A program made the position numbers and the translations under genes. A DNA stretch of 64,000 nucleotides from Symsagittifera roscoffensis (lineage: Eukaryota; Xenacoelomorpha; Acoela; Convolutidae): positions 50,523,581 through 50,587,580 of the forward strand of contig NC_087066.1 of the NCBI RefSeq assembly GCF_963678635.1, written 5' to 3'. Shown piece after piece: positions 1 through 11,328 of this stretch. Under the pieces are notes generated by a model that worked only from the letters and a program-made list of their open reading frames with translations, did not search any database and was not told where the DNA came from. The stretch's first letter is position 1, and the number at the start of each line of letters is the position of its first letter.

Positions 1-584
1 CAATCATCAGAATGGGTCAAACGATATATCATTTCATTAGTCGTAGTTTGAAAAGACCTTAATTTGAAATCGTCTCAAAGCTTTCCCAGTTTGGAGAAAA
101 GCCGGTTTGATATTTTTGAGTTTTAGTGTAATCTCAAGCGAGTAATGCGAGCAATTAAATAAGTCTTATACAAAAAGTTTTTCCTTCAAACAAAGAAAAA
201 CTTAATTTTGCATAGAAGCGTTTCTCTGGCAAATTTTTTTAAAATCAAAACGTTTTTTGCTAGAAAGTTACAAACTATCACCGACAAATTTTTTTTGGAG
301 TTTTTTTGCATTTTAAGGTTTTTATTCTTTTTTTTTCAAAAAAATTTTATCAATCAGGCATAATTCACTTACTTTATAGGCATCGCATTGTTTTCTCATC
401 ATCACACAAACAAAAAATTACGCTATATTGAAAAAAGGAAAACATTTTTTTAATTTTTTTTTAATAGTCGGAACATTCTGTGCTATTTACCGGGAAAAAT
501 AGTAAAACTACAGAAAGAATAAACATAGCCCATAAAAATGGCACAATGTTTTGCAGCTAAAATAATCAATGCTCTGTTCGATAT
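1..584. other. AT-rich intergenic flank, no gene seen
   Basis: Long T and A runs, with no open frame longer than a few tens of codons and no recognisable RNA gene. It is the left flank of the first retrotransposon; its last bases before the GAAAG target duplication are ordinary AT-rich sequence. Confidence 0.6.
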
Positions 585-589
585 GAAAG

Positions 590-804
590 TGTTGTGATCT
601 TACATCATGTTTTGCAATTATTGCAAAACAAACTTAGTTAATTAACCGGTCACTCATATATGACCTTCATTAGCCATTCTCTCCGGCGGAGAGAATGATC
701 TCTCTTTATTGTAATGTTTTAACTTATCGACTAATTCATCTTAATTCTTATTCTTTTTGATAGTTTTAACCTAGAATTAGCTACAACAAAGTAACATTTT
801 ATCA
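590..804 (+). repeat. 5' LTR of element 1 (215 bp)
   Basis: Starts TGTTGTGATC and ends ATTTTATCA, and matches 7146-7360. It contains two near-perfect inverted repeats: TTTTGCAAT / ATTGCAAAA around one T (610-628), and CATTCTCTCCG / CGGAGAGAATG around one G (675-697). A CATATATGA stretch at about 651-660 is the only TATA-like sequence. The last A of the LTR is also the A of the first gag ATG. Confidence 0.95.
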
Positions 805-1763
805 TGGCGCAGTCATCTAACGAATCTAACGTGAGAGGAATACCTCCTTTTTGGCAAAACCATACGGTAGACCCACCCATTCCATGGGAAGACTGGAGTG
901 ATCTGTTTCAATTAGCTATAATTGCTAAGGAAAACATAGATATAGAAAATCTTCTCAATCCGTCGGAGAGACAACACCCACTACCTCCAAATTTGGAAAA
1001 CTCAACGGACGGTGAAACAGATACTCAAAGACGCTCGTGATTGGAGAGAAATTCCCAAGAACAAAGACGATATGACGAAGAAGAAACAGCATCGATAAAA
1101 ACCGAAACCAAGAAATTCAACGGAATGCGAATAGAAGAAGCAGACAAGAAATTACGTTCGGTTTTATATTTGGCACTGGGAAATGAAGGAAAAAGGATCT
1201 TCGGACAAAAATTTACCAAGGTGAAAGTCCTACAAATTTCTTTTAAGGAATTTTGGGAGTTCTTAGCGATCGCTTTCGTAAGAAAAACAAATGTCACATT
1301 TGAACGACATAAACTGTTAAATAGAAAACAACGCGATAGAGAATCCCTCGAACAATTTTGGGGTGCCTTAGCTGAAATGGCGAAAAAGTGCGACATAACC
1401 GCAGGAGAAGAAGGGTGGATAAGAGATATTTTCATGAATAATATGAAAAACTACGACATCCAAAGGAAATTGTTAACAGAAACCCTCCCTCCACGCGAAG
1501 CACTAAATGTAGCACTCATAGACGAAAAAGGAATTTTAAATCACTTGAAGTTAACCAATAATTTTAAATCCAACGGATCATCCGTACACAAACCAAGCAA
1601 CCACTTTAACGTCAAAAGAGAACCAACCCTTAACATCGATAGGAGTAACAACTGTATGAATTGTGGCGGATCATTCTCAAAAGGTCACTTAGCAGTTTGC
1701 CCAGCAAAGGACACGACTTGTACTTCTTGTAAATTCAAAGGACATTTCACCAGACTTTGTTGA
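804..1763 (+). pseudogene. gag: Gag of element 1, interrupted by stops
   Basis: Structural capsid/nucleocapsid part of the polyprotein. The first ATG spans the LTR/PBS junction. Residues 1-78 (MAQSSNESN...) carry a proline/tryptophan-rich block (PPIPWEDWSDLF) typical of the capsid start in this Gag group. An in-frame TGA at 1038-1040 stops the frame; the same frame then runs on from 1041 through a conserved capsid core (EADKKLRS, LALGNEG, LEQFW). Two CCHC-type zinc knuckles lie at about 1654-1763: a longer C-x2-C-x7-H-x4-C, then a canonical C-x2-C-x4-H-x4-C. A second in-frame TGA (1761-1763) follows the last knuckle cysteine. Beyond it the frame is still open into protease, so Gag and Pol shared one frame. 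The two TGAs would have to be read through or are mutations; mutation seems likelier given the other breaks. Confidence 0.85.
805..822 (+). promoter_or_regulatory. Primer-binding site of element 1
   Basis: TGGCGCAGTC begins on the base after the LTR CA end. TGG is the complement of a tRNA 3' CCA. As I recall, the same first ten bases are used by insect Ty3/Gypsy elements of the 17.6/297 type with a serine tRNA primer; the tRNA identity here is inferred. Complementarity beyond ten bases cannot be judged from this window. Confidence 0.8.
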
Positions 1764-3272
1764 TCTCGTCGCAAAAATGTAAACATTGTAATTACCCAAA
1801 TTGTAGATAATACAGATTTTAATCCGTCGGATATTCCGGATGTAAATACTGACCTCATGGATAGAGAATGTTGTGGCGTCATAAACGCATGGTCAGAATC
1901 TGGACATAGCGAAAACGACTGTTATTCTGTACTAAATGTAATTACGATTTTTGATAACGATGCAAAAGAACTGAAGAAATTATTGAACATTGGACTCGGA
2001 AAAGAAAACCAAGTAATTTTAAACATTCAAGTGGATTCAGCTAGCCCGGTGAGCTTCCTTAAGAAAAACGTACTTCACGAATTAAAGTTACGAGACCCCT
2101 ACTTGAAAATTTATCCAGTGGATAAGTCAACTAGAGACCTATACTGTGGATTCACAGATAATGCCATAAACATCACTGGAAAGGTGAAGCTTCCGATATT
2201 TTCAAATGGTTGGTCAGACAACGACTGTCAATTCTTCCTAACCGAGGGACACGAGAGAAATATCTTAGGAAACGACAACCTTTCAAAAGTGGGGATAGAA
2301 GTCTCTCAGAAACACTTCCCACACTTTCAGACTAACAAGCAGTGTAAGTCAGTAAATTCTATCTCTCAAACAAACCAAGATAGGGAAATTCTGAATATAA
2401 CAAAATCATTCAAAAATTTATTCCTTCGGATTGGAAAAATTAAAAATCAGATGAAAATCACCCATTTCCATGAACCCTTAAAACCAATCCAACTTAAGGG
2501 AAGACGAGTCCCCCTTCACTTACTGGACGCGGTAAAGACAGAACTCAATAGACTAAAAGCGGAAGGACATATTAAAAAATTAGAAAACTGCGATGAAGAC
2601 AGATTTATTAGCCCAAGAGTCATCACTTGTAAAAAAGATAAATCCATCAAATTAGCCTTAGATTCCAAGTTCATAAACAAACAGATTTACAAGAACAAGT
2701 ATCAAATGCCAAACATCCACGAACTGGTAGACAATGTCGCGGCACAAATTACTAATGATTCCGTTGGAGAAGTGTGGTTTACTAACTTAGACTTAAAAAA
2801 CGCGTACAGCCAATTAGCACTAGATAAATTCACTAGTAACCAATGTAACTTCAGTATCGTGGGTGGTGATATTACGGGTACTTACCAATTTTTAACTGGT
2901 TTTTACGGCTTAGGGGATATGCCTAACGAATTTCAAAGAGTAATGGACTCTACATTAGGTTCAATCCCATTTACTAACTGTTACTTGGACGACATTTTAA
3001 TCTCTTCCAAAGGATCATTCTTAGACCACAAGAATTTTGTATTAAAAATTTTATCGACCCTCGACGAATACAATTTCGCGATGAAATGGTCAAAATGTAA
3101 ATTCTTTCAAAAAGAAATAGAATGGTTGGGATTCAAAATCTCTAAATCAGGTATTACCCCATTATTCGACAAATCGAAAGCCATAAAAGATCTACCTATT
3201 CCGAAGAATTTGAAAGAACTACGATCATTTTTTGGTTCTATAAACCAATACATTAAATTCGTCCCAAGTTAG
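1764..3272 (+). pseudogene. pol: Protease and reverse transcriptase of element 1
   Basis: Open in the gag frame; the first ATG is at 1857. A retropepsin-type active site reads DSAS at 2034-2045, where families usually have D-S/T-G. The reverse transcriptase follows: palm motif with the first aspartate in TNLDLKNAYSQL, the FYGLGDMPNEFQ fingers/palm segment, and the catalytic YLDD at 2982-2993. A connection begins with WLGFKIS and ends in SFFGSINQYIKF. The frame closes at TAG 3270-3272, but the next frame carries the expected continuation without a gap, so one base has been lost near 3262-3270. The catalytic residues are intact; the reading frame is not. Confidence 0.88.
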
Positions 3273-4009
3273 CATCCTTAGGAAGCCCACTCCGACCGCT
3301 TCTAAATAAGAAATCAATACTCCAATGGAACGATGACCATACAAAGGCGTTTGAAAAAATTAAAGAAGAAATCGTAAACCTAACAGAGAATACCCATTTT
3401 GACGTGAAACGTAAAACTAGAGTAAAAACAGACGCGTCACATGATGGACTCGGAGCTTCGCTTGAACAACTCCATGCGAACGATTGGAAAACAATCTCAT
3501 TTGCTTCACGCTTTTTAAACCCTCACGAGTCTAACTATTCTACGAACGAGCTCGAACTACTAGGGGTTGTATGGGCCGTCGAACATTATAAGAACTACCT
3601 TTACGGATCAGATTTCGAAGTAATTACTGATCACAAAGCTTTATTATCCGCTTTATCACCAAACCACGGGAATAAAACTTACCACAGTAGACTAACAAGA
3701 TGGGTAGACAGATTATTACCTTTTAATTTCTCTATCAAACATATCGCAGGAAAAGACATGGGTTTCACTGACCTTATTTCTAGAATTCCATCAGGAAAAG
3801 CTCTTCCAATATCACATTACGATGAAGAATTCGTAGTAGCAAACATTAATAAGATTAATAAATCATTAAATCCGTCGGAGAAACTAAGAACTACCTGCTC
3901 AGCCATTGGTTTTAATCTGGAAAATTCCGATTACGCTTTATTACGTAATTACCTAATAGCAGCAGATATAAAACTCATTAACTCGTCTTTTTGCAATTTG
4001 CTCATTTAA
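3263..4009 (+). pseudogene. pol: RNase H of element 1, shifted frame
   Basis: Continues the RT in the -1 frame. RNase H of the Ty3 type is visible: KTDASHDGLGASLEQ with the first catalytic Asp, STNELELLGVVWA with the catalytic Glu, ITDHKALL with the next Asp, and FTDLISR at the end. The frame ends at TAA 4007-4009. A T-run near 3990 is the likely site of a compensating shift, because the original frame is open again immediately downstream. The last 60 or so residues form a linker with no recognised motif. Confidence 0.85.
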
Positions 4010-5201
4010 TCACAAAAGAACAGAATTTTGTACTTCAAATTGCATTCCAACGGATTATTCTAATACAAATACATTAATTATTTCCATTTCTAATTCCGCA
4101 TTTCTTTGTTTTTTAATCTCTAATTGTAGTTTAATTAATTCACCTGTAGATAAAAAAATTGTAGATACTGTTAATATGAATCATAAGAATATTGTAATTA
4201 ATCCCACCACTTCCGGTATTTCCGTAGATTTAGACTTTCAACTTTTACCAGACCACGCTAATCTCGTTAAAAAATACCGCGAAAACTTGAAGTTGCCGGA
4301 TCGACCCTTGGATTTAAATATTTTATTTAACGCCAAGTTAGTAGCTCTCTTGACAGAAGACGATCCCATGTTAAGCCCAATTGTTAAAGCACTTCAAAAT
4401 AAGGTGGAGAAGATTAATGCAGATTCTCCGTATTTCAAACATTTCACCCGAGACCTGCACGAATCTGACGGATTGCTCTATATGGACGGTAAACTCGTTA
4501 TTCGAATTACTTTACGAAGCGCGATGATGAAGACCCTCCACGAAACACATCCAGGTCAATTTGGAATGAAATACTTGGCTCAATACATCTGGTGGCCTCA
4601 TATTAACAGGCAAATCTACTTTCACGGAATAAATTGCTCAGAATGTACATCGGCGGGTAAGAATTTGAAAACTGTCATTCCTAAGTCACAAATTAGTGAA
4701 CTTCCTCCACTATCGGAACCGAACGAAGAACTTAATTTAGATTTCGCGGGTCCTTTGGATTCTTACTGGGGGTCAAAGAAATACATTTTACTTTGTATCG
4801 ACAGATTTTCTAAATTCCCGTCGGCAAAAATTACATCGTCTACTTCTTCAAAAACAGTTGTAGAATTTTTACAAGACTACATATTCTTACACGGGATACC
4901 TTATTCTATAAGGGTAGATCACGCTACTTGGTTTACAAGTCAAGACTTCAAATCATTCTGCGATTCCAACAACATCAAAATAATCTTTTGTACAGTAGGC
5001 GACCACCGTTCCAACGGATTAGTCGAAAAATTAGTACACACTGTGAAAGTCAAACTACTGGCTATTTCAAAAGAACATCATAAAAGCACACTGCAGAGTG
5101 CCGTTTCAAAAATCATCTGGAATCTACGTTCTACCTATCAATCAAAAATTAAAGGTTCACCCTTCGAAATTCACTATAACAGAAAACCAAATACTATTTG
5201 A
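4010..5201 (+). pseudogene. pol: Integrase of element 1
   Basis: Back in the gag frame; the first ATG is at 4176. The HHCC zinc domain is seen as HETH followed by C-x2-C (CSEC) at about 4535-4645. The DDE core has D in NLDFAGPL (about 4735), D in IRVDHATWF (about 4915) and E in NGLVEKLVHTVK (about 5030). The frame stops at TGA 5199-5201, just after RKPNTI. This is a position where related integrases usually have tryptophan, so a TGG to TGA change fits. The frame remains open for another 84 codons after this stop. Confidence 0.87.
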
Positions 5202-6665
5202 AAACAACTAGCCTCTGTTAAACCCTCCTTTGGAATTTTAGACAAAGGGAAATCAATTCTGTCTAAGGAACGAGCTAAGGATTGGAATGCGGACGACAGA
5301 CTAGAGGATGGCTACAAGGACGACTTGATAGCGAAGAAGAATCAAAACCCGAAAGAAAAAGGATACGACACGGACTATGCTTCATCCTCGAAAATCATCC
5401 CAAATAGACTACCAATCATAAGTCCATTCAAAGGTAAAAATCCTTCGGAAAACTAACGGTAACATCAACCGAGACTGTTTCTATAAGGAACTAAATAAAA
5501 GAATTATAGATTCTTCTACTTCGACAGAAAAATTATCCGACGGAAAAATAATACGAAAATCCGACATTGCGATTCCTATTTCTACTTCAAATAAAATCAG
5601 ACCTTTTAAAGGAAACATTTCATTACCGTATTTTCCTAATCCTAATGTTGAAGTAGGTCAGAAACAGGAAGGCGTAAGACGTAAATCAGGAACGAAAAAG
5701 CCAACGAAAAAAAGGACCAGACAAGTGGATCCGACCCCTTCTGCGACTTAACTAGGACACGCATATCAGGGTCATCACGCAATACTACAAGAAGACAAAC
5801 ACGCCACTCAAAGAAGTCATCAACTCCTCCAGGTTACCTTGCTTCGGATGAATCTATGCTAATTCCTTCGGATATTTCGGATACTAGTGAATGGGAATGG
5901 ATAGCGGGCGGCTTTCCTTGTAGAGATGTAGCCAGAGAGCGTTTTATTTCAGACTCATTTACACCTCACCTCTCAATCGCAAATAATTCTAATCACACCA
6001 TAACCAATCCTGAAATGAAATCTGAGATTTTAGAAAACGACATCGAACCAAGCAGAGAACAATCTTTGGACCAATCTTACGAGTGCCCAATAAGGAAAAT
6101 ACCCGCCAACCGATCACATAGTACTGAGGATCAGAGAACCATAAACCAGGGAAGGGACAATGACACCATTGAACAACAGGACCTGCAAGACGTGTCTAAT
6201 CCAATGGATAACGACTCAAATACGGACTTCCCGGTGTACGAGATAAATGACTCAACTGACGAGTGTACTATGCCTGACGAGTGTACTATACCTGCCAACC
6301 CTACCAGCATTTCCGGTAAAATTCCTCCTACCATCCGCCGCTCCAGTAGAAATGTTGGTCCACCAAAATTTTATGGTAAACTTTATTTTATTGATGCCGT
6401 AGAGAACGTTCAAGAAGCCTCGGGTTCTGCGGCCGATCCTATCGTGATAGAAATTGAAGGATCACACGACATCATCAGCAAGACAAATCCGGCGGAGTTA
6501 ATCGTCCTAGATTCAAATTCAACATCATCTGATCAAACGTCAACTTCATCAACCGACGAATCACTGAGAATGGAAATAGAGAATTTTGGAGATCACTCTG
6601 ATCTCGATAGCGAACTTTTCAACACAGAACTTGAAAACTTTCTAAAAGAATATAAAAATTTGTAA
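5202..6665 (+). pseudogene. C-terminal tail of Pol, element 1, in three frames
   Basis: Hydrophilic, charged tail. After the TGA the original frame is open to TAA 5454. The next stretch reads in the +1 frame to TAA near 5748, and the original frame resumes before the ATG at 5856 and runs to TAA 6663-6665 (269 residues from that ATG). The last part is acidic and serine/threonine-rich, with an RRSSRNVGPPKFYGKLYF block like the basic 'RRSSR..PP.RYG' tails at the ends of many Gypsy polyproteins. It is not an env: there is no signal peptide or membrane segment. Its role in the family is unknown to me. Confidence 0.65.
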
Positions 6666-6668
6666 TCA

Positions 6669-7145
6669 TTCAGCTATACTCTAATCTGTTGTTTTGGCTT
6701 ACCAAGAAGCACATAGTACCTTATAAACTGGTGCTAATCTTCAAATATTAATTTGTCGATCGGTAAACTTAAGAACTTTATCCTTCGGATAAACTTAATC
6801 CAGAAAAAGAAAACATCATCGTGTGCTCTCATAAATCATCCAAATCGACTTCCCTTCAGTTAGTCTATTACAAAGCAAGACCCCACCCATAAAACGTTGT
6901 GTAAACTTAACCGCATTTTATTTTGCTTTAACATAACCCTTATCCGTTGGATTCCGGATAATCTTTCTTGCAGTTATAGTAGCTGTATTTAATGCTATAG
7001 GGAGCTTTAGTTAGTGTCAGTTCCTCATTTTTAAGGCGCTTTAATTTTCTTTCCCTCGTCCTTAAAGGGGGAGAAAGGAGTCAGTCATAGTTAGTTCTTG
7101 TGCATTACCTTATTCGCAATTTAAATTTTTTCCTGCTTAGGGGAA
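6669..7145 (+). other. 3' non-coding region of element 1 with polypurine tracts
   Basis: No open frame. Two purine tracts could prime plus-strand synthesis: AGGGGAA directly against the 3' LTR (7139-7145), the usual position, and a longer AAAGGGGGAGAAAGGAG tract at about 7065-7081, 65 bases upstream. The second may be a central or auxiliary tract. TCCGTYGGA-like motifs recur here as they do in the coding part. Confidence 0.6.
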
Positions 7146-7360
7146 TGTTGTGATCTTACATCAGGTTTTGCAATTATTGCAAAACATACTTAGTTAATTA
7201 ACCGGTCACTCATATATGACCTTCATTAGCCATTCTCTCCGGCGGAGAAAATGATCTCTCTTTGTTGTAATGTTTTAACTTATCGACTAATTCACCTTAA
7301 TTCTTATTCTTTTTAATAGTTTTAACCTAGAATTAGCTACAACAAAGTAACATTTTATCA
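7146..7360 (+). repeat. 3' LTR of element 1 (215 bp)
   Basis: Same ends as the 5' LTR, with six scattered substitutions. One of them (G to A near 7250) puts a mismatch into the 11-bp-arm palindrome at 7231-7253. It is followed directly by the GAAAG target duplication. Confidence 0.95.
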
Positions 7361-7365
7361 GAAAG

Positions 7366-8130
7366 GATAAATCTGAGCAAGAAAAATTAACTATTTTAAA
7401 AAGTTCTACATCTTTTATAAACAAAAACTATTGTGCAAAAATTATTTATAATTTTCAATATCCATATAATACATGGTATTTAGTTTTACATGAAATGTAA
7501 TCATTTTGAAATTTCTAGACAAAAAAATGATGAAAATATATTTCAATGTTCAAACCTACATGACAATCCATCCAATTACATTTTGAAAAATTGAACACGG
7601 TAATACTAAACATTTGTAAACATTGACTTTGGCAGTGCCTTTTGAAAAAAAATAAAAACTGAACGGTCAAAAATGTATACAGCAAAGTATGCCCGATTAG
7701 TACTATTTGAGCTGAAAGTCGACGAGGTGCGGTGGGATGGGGGGGTTACGTTCATTTTATCTAAATTTACTTCTGGCGTTAGTGCATAGGAGACCATTGG
7801 GCAGCAGACTTCTTTGAACTGAGAAAGGGCGCGGTCTTATTTCAAATTAAATTTGGCTTGCTTCTGTTTGGTTTCAAGCACAGCAGCTTGCATTTTGCAA
7901 ATTTTTATCATTTGCAAATCAAACAATTTCAGACTGCTGAATTCAATATTGCTTCACTACGCTGACATTTAAAATTATTCAATTCTTTTCTGTTAAAAAT
8001 TTTTACGAATTAAGCAAACAATAATTCAGTGTCAACAATGAGTTGATATACTAAAACGGTAACAATTTATTGTAGTTTTTGACTGTCTGTTAAGGTGGTG
8101 TGATAAAATTCTAGGGATCATTATTATACA
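7366..8130. other. Intergenic, no gene seen
   Basis: AT-rich sequence between element 1 and the first MITE fragment. The short ORFs here have no domain, homopolymer-rich composition and no splice context, so I call none. Confidence 0.5.
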
Positions 8131-8230
8131 CAGGGGCGAATCTAGGGTTTTCTCGAAGGCGTGGGGCGGATTTTTAAAAAATTTTGAAAACTTTGTCGAC
8201 CTTTGGGACTTTTTACTTATTCCGCCCAAG
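8131..8230 (-). mobile_element. Fragment of hAT-like MITE family
   Basis: Begins CAGGGGCGAATCTAGG, matching one terminal inverted repeat of the family seen complete at 59512-59937, then TTTTCTCGA and a GTCGACCTT block. It is truncated after about 100 bases. Confidence 0.6.
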
Positions 8231-9364
8231 TCAAAGTTTGCAACATGCTGAACTGTAGCTATTTTGCTTCAATCTGATTGGCTGAGTTTGACGAATCAGA
8301 TTTCAGCACCATCTCAAAATGTTTTGTTTACAATTTTAGTCGAAATATAAATAAACCGACTTGGCCTAAAATGAAAATTTTTTGGTAAACTACTCATAAA
8401 TTTTTCAAATACGCTCCAGAAAAATACCCAGATTAGAAGAAACACAGAAAACAGCTCCAGGGGAAAAAATGACCAACTTCGTATCTGCTCAAAACTCGGC
8501 CTTGTTAGAAGTCGGCTTACGAATAAAGTGATCGCATTTGTATTAACAAAATTAACCAGTGCTATCAGTATGGTGTTCTCAGCATTTATACATTAAATAT
8601 TACAAAATCGCAAAATTAAGATAAGAAACTTGGGCGGAATTAACAAAAAGATTCCGAGGTTTCCCAAATAACTATGAAGATTATGAACATTTTCCGAGCT
8701 TTTCCAAATAACTATGAAGAGTATGAAAAAATTTTGAAAAAGAGACAGGTTGGATCAACCGTACAGTTTCCCCCTAAATCTATTGCACTGATTGGTTTGG
8801 ATAATGCAAATACGATCACTTTCGCCAATTTCTACCAGGGCCGATTTTTGAGAAGGTCTAAGGGTGATCACTTTTGTTCCCGTAGCTATGTTTTGTGTTT
8901 TCTTCTGATCTGGGTAAAATTTAAAGCTTATTTGAGGTAAATATGAAAAGTTTACAAGCATTCTATGTTTTTGGCAAATTCGTGAAACCTAAAATTAGAG
9001 AAACTTTTTCAGATGGTGCTGAAAATTTAATGCCTAATTCTAGCCAATCAGATTGAAGCAAAGTAGTTTTAAATCAAGCTGCTGAAGTTTTGGTTTTTGG
9101 GAGGAATAAGTAACAAGACCCAATTTTATGATTATGAACACAATGCGCCCAAACAAGCTGAAAGAACCAACTTTTCTTCGTTGTAGATACATCAACGGAG
9201 CTTAGGTTATCATATACAGTCACTTAGAATGCGTATTCGTACAGCAAACGTCTAGCTCCAAAGAGTTGATTGTGTTTTACCCAAATTAATTAGCAATGTG
9301 ACAAAATTTTTCTTTGGGTGAAAACTATTTCAAATTTTATCACTGTTTTTGCCATGTGATGCTG
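8231..9364. other. Intergenic, one short tandem duplication
   Basis: No gene recognised. A 42-bp direct duplication is visible at about 8648-8730, each unit containing CCAAATAACTATGAAGA. The 88-codon frame from 8674 starts inside this duplication and has no recognisable domain. Confidence 0.5.
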
Positions 9365-9740
9365 TGGCGGGATCTAGGATTTTCTCGAGGGGGGGGGGGG
9401 GGGGGCGGGTTTTCAAAAAATTTCAACATTTTTGTCGACCTTCTTTTCTTGATTTTCTGAACTTTATATCACTATAAAGACCCCATTTCGACCAAAGTTT
9501 TTGCGCCGCAAGCAAAATTTTGAAAAAACGGCCAAGAAAGGCGTTTTTAGGCATTTTTTCTCGCTCGCTCCCCACTCAAAATTAGTATATATTGGTGCCA
9601 AAGGCGCCTTTAAAAAATTTCAAGGTCTGTCACCCAAAAAAAGGATGTCTCAAAATAGTACAAAGGGGGACCCTTTGGGTCGGCAGGGATTCGAATTCTG
9701 GGGGAAGGGGGGATGGGCGTCTCCCCCCCCCCACTCTTTA
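9365..9740 (-). mobile_element. hAT-like MITE copy, reverse orientation
   Basis: Starts GGCGGGATCTAGGATTTTCT, then a long G run, and keeps the internal order of the family in reverse: GTCGACCTT, a CTCAAAATTAGTATATATTG block, GGTGCCAAAGGCGCC, the tRNA-T-arm-like GGATTCGAATTC, and a C run at the far end. No target duplication is recognised. It cannot encode a transposase. Confidence 0.75.
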
Positions 9741-10922
9741 ATCAGCTGGTGTGTTGTAGGCTATGTTGAGGTCTAAATTCAGTGTTGCAGAATAATTTCT
9801 TAGTTGGTTTTGACAACATTAAGGGTTTCATCAAAAATCACACCAAATCATCTGGCCCGAATTTAGATTTTATTTTATCGAAAAGAATCTACTAAAAAAC
9901 TGGCGCCGAAGTTGGGGAAAACTATTTGCAATCATAAACTATTTGCTTCATTAAAACTATTTGCAATCATAAAAAACCAGTTTTTTGTGGTTCAACCAAA
10001 TACTTGAGGAGACTAAGCAATTAAATGTAAGTTTTTGCTTGTGTCAGTTTTCAAGCAACCAATTTTTCCAGATTTTGGTAGAGAAAGCAGAGATTAAAAC
10101 ACTTTTCTCGATGTAAGTAAAATCTAAAATCAGTTCACCCCTTCCATCAGACAAAACGCATCCAAACAGTAAAGAATCTATGTCTCCAAATTATAGTTGG
10201 GCGCAAAATGGCCGAAAAAATTACAGAGTCATAGCTTTAAGCAGCTATAATAATTTTAGCTGTTTTTGTCTCAACGCTAACAAACTCGTTTATAATGCAA
10301 TCAAAGGCTTAAAGTTTAAAATAATAGCATTTTTGACAGCATCAATACCATGTTGAATGTTGTGCTATGTGGCTTTTACTCACCCTTTTGTTTGTGATTT
10401 TTAAACTTTTTGTTCTACAATTGATCCAATGCACATTTCATTGCACTTATTCTAACAACATATTGTTCCGACTTCTATGGAAAGTGACAGAACAGTTGAA
10501 CTTGAGTATTTTTTGCTCTCCTGGATAACTTCGGAATTTTTTCGATAAGTTTTTTGAAAGTTTTTTTTCTGTCTAAAAATATTGATGCCATGAGCTCAAA
10601 ATTATACAAATATTTTACTTGTGACTATCTTTTGCAAAAAACCTTAGGGTTTGAAGTTTGCCAACTTGCTTATTTGGTGATAATTAGTTCATGCATAGGC
10701 AGCATTTTCATTGAGCTTACAGGTCATTTCAACTGAGGTTAAAGTTTTATTAATAAACGTTAAATTGTCGTGGTGTAGGATAAGAAAATAATTTAATCGG
10801 AATAATGGAAATTTCAATACTAACAACATTTTTGACAGCATCAATACTAATCAGCATTTTTAAAAAAATCAATATCAGCATGGCCAAAAACTGCATCAAA
10901 CATTTTTAAAATCAGTCAGAAC
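9741..10922. other. Intergenic, no gene seen
   Basis: AT-rich with short imperfect repeats such as 'GACAGCATCAATAC' at about 10334 and 10836. I see no exon, RNA gene or recognisable transposon end. Confidence 0.45.
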
Positions 10923-11328
10923 CAGGGCGGATTTAGGGGGGGGGGGGCGGACACCTTCTCTTCAGGGACTCGACCCCCTGCCGACTCCCCCCTTTGTACT
11001 ATTTTGAGATATCCATTTTTGGAGATGGGCCCTAAAGCTTTTGTAAAGGCGCCTATGGCGCCAATACATACTAATTGTGAGGGGGGGGGGGGGGGGGGAG
11101 GAGAGCGCTAAAGAAACGCGAATTTTTTTGTCAAAATTTTTCAAAAAATGCCCAAAAACGGTTTTTTTTGACCTCTTTTTTCAAAAATTTCAAAACAGCT
11201 TCTTTTTAGTTCTTTAGGACAGCTCGGAAAATTAACTTTGTCGACCTAAAAAAAGGTCGTCAAAACTTTCGAAAATTTTTTGAACCCCCCCCCCCCCTTT
11301 CCTCGAGAAAATCCTAGATCCGCCCCTG
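10923..11328 (+). mobile_element. hAT-like MITE copy
   Basis: 406 bp. The left end is CAGGGCGGATTTAGG; the right end is the inverse of CAGGGGCGGATCTAGGATTT. Inside it are a G run, GGGACTCGACCCCCTG (a decayed form of the family palindrome), and GGCGCCTATGGCGCC. The flanks do not show a clear 8-bp duplication, so this copy is older or rearranged. Confidence 0.8.

Larger units (their letters stand above)
590..7360 (+). mobile_element. Ty3/Gypsy-like LTR retrotransposon (element 1), decayed
   Basis: Two 215-bp direct LTRs, both TG...CA, enclose gag, protease, RT, RNase H and integrase in the Ty3/Gypsy order. The 5-bp sequence GAAAG stands immediately outside each end (585-589 and 7361-7365), a target-site duplication. 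I count 6 mismatches between the LTRs (about 97% identity), so the insertion is moderately recent. The coding strand was one long Gag-Pol frame (phase of position 804), but it is now interrupted by in-frame TGA codons near 1038, 1761 and 5199 and by frame changes near 3265, 3990, 5454 and 5700. No env-like ORF is present. The element is therefore a non-autonomous relic that could move only with proteins from another copy. Confidence 0.95.

Noticed and set aside
804-6665. Reassignment of TGA as a sense codon
   Set aside because: The K+ channel and exchanger end with TGA at their expected C-termini, and element 1 also has frameshifts, so decay explains the TGAs.
5856-6665. An env gene in element 1
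   Set aside because: No signal peptide or membrane segment; it is in the gag-pol frame and ends with an RRSSR..PP-type basic tail common to Pol C-termini.
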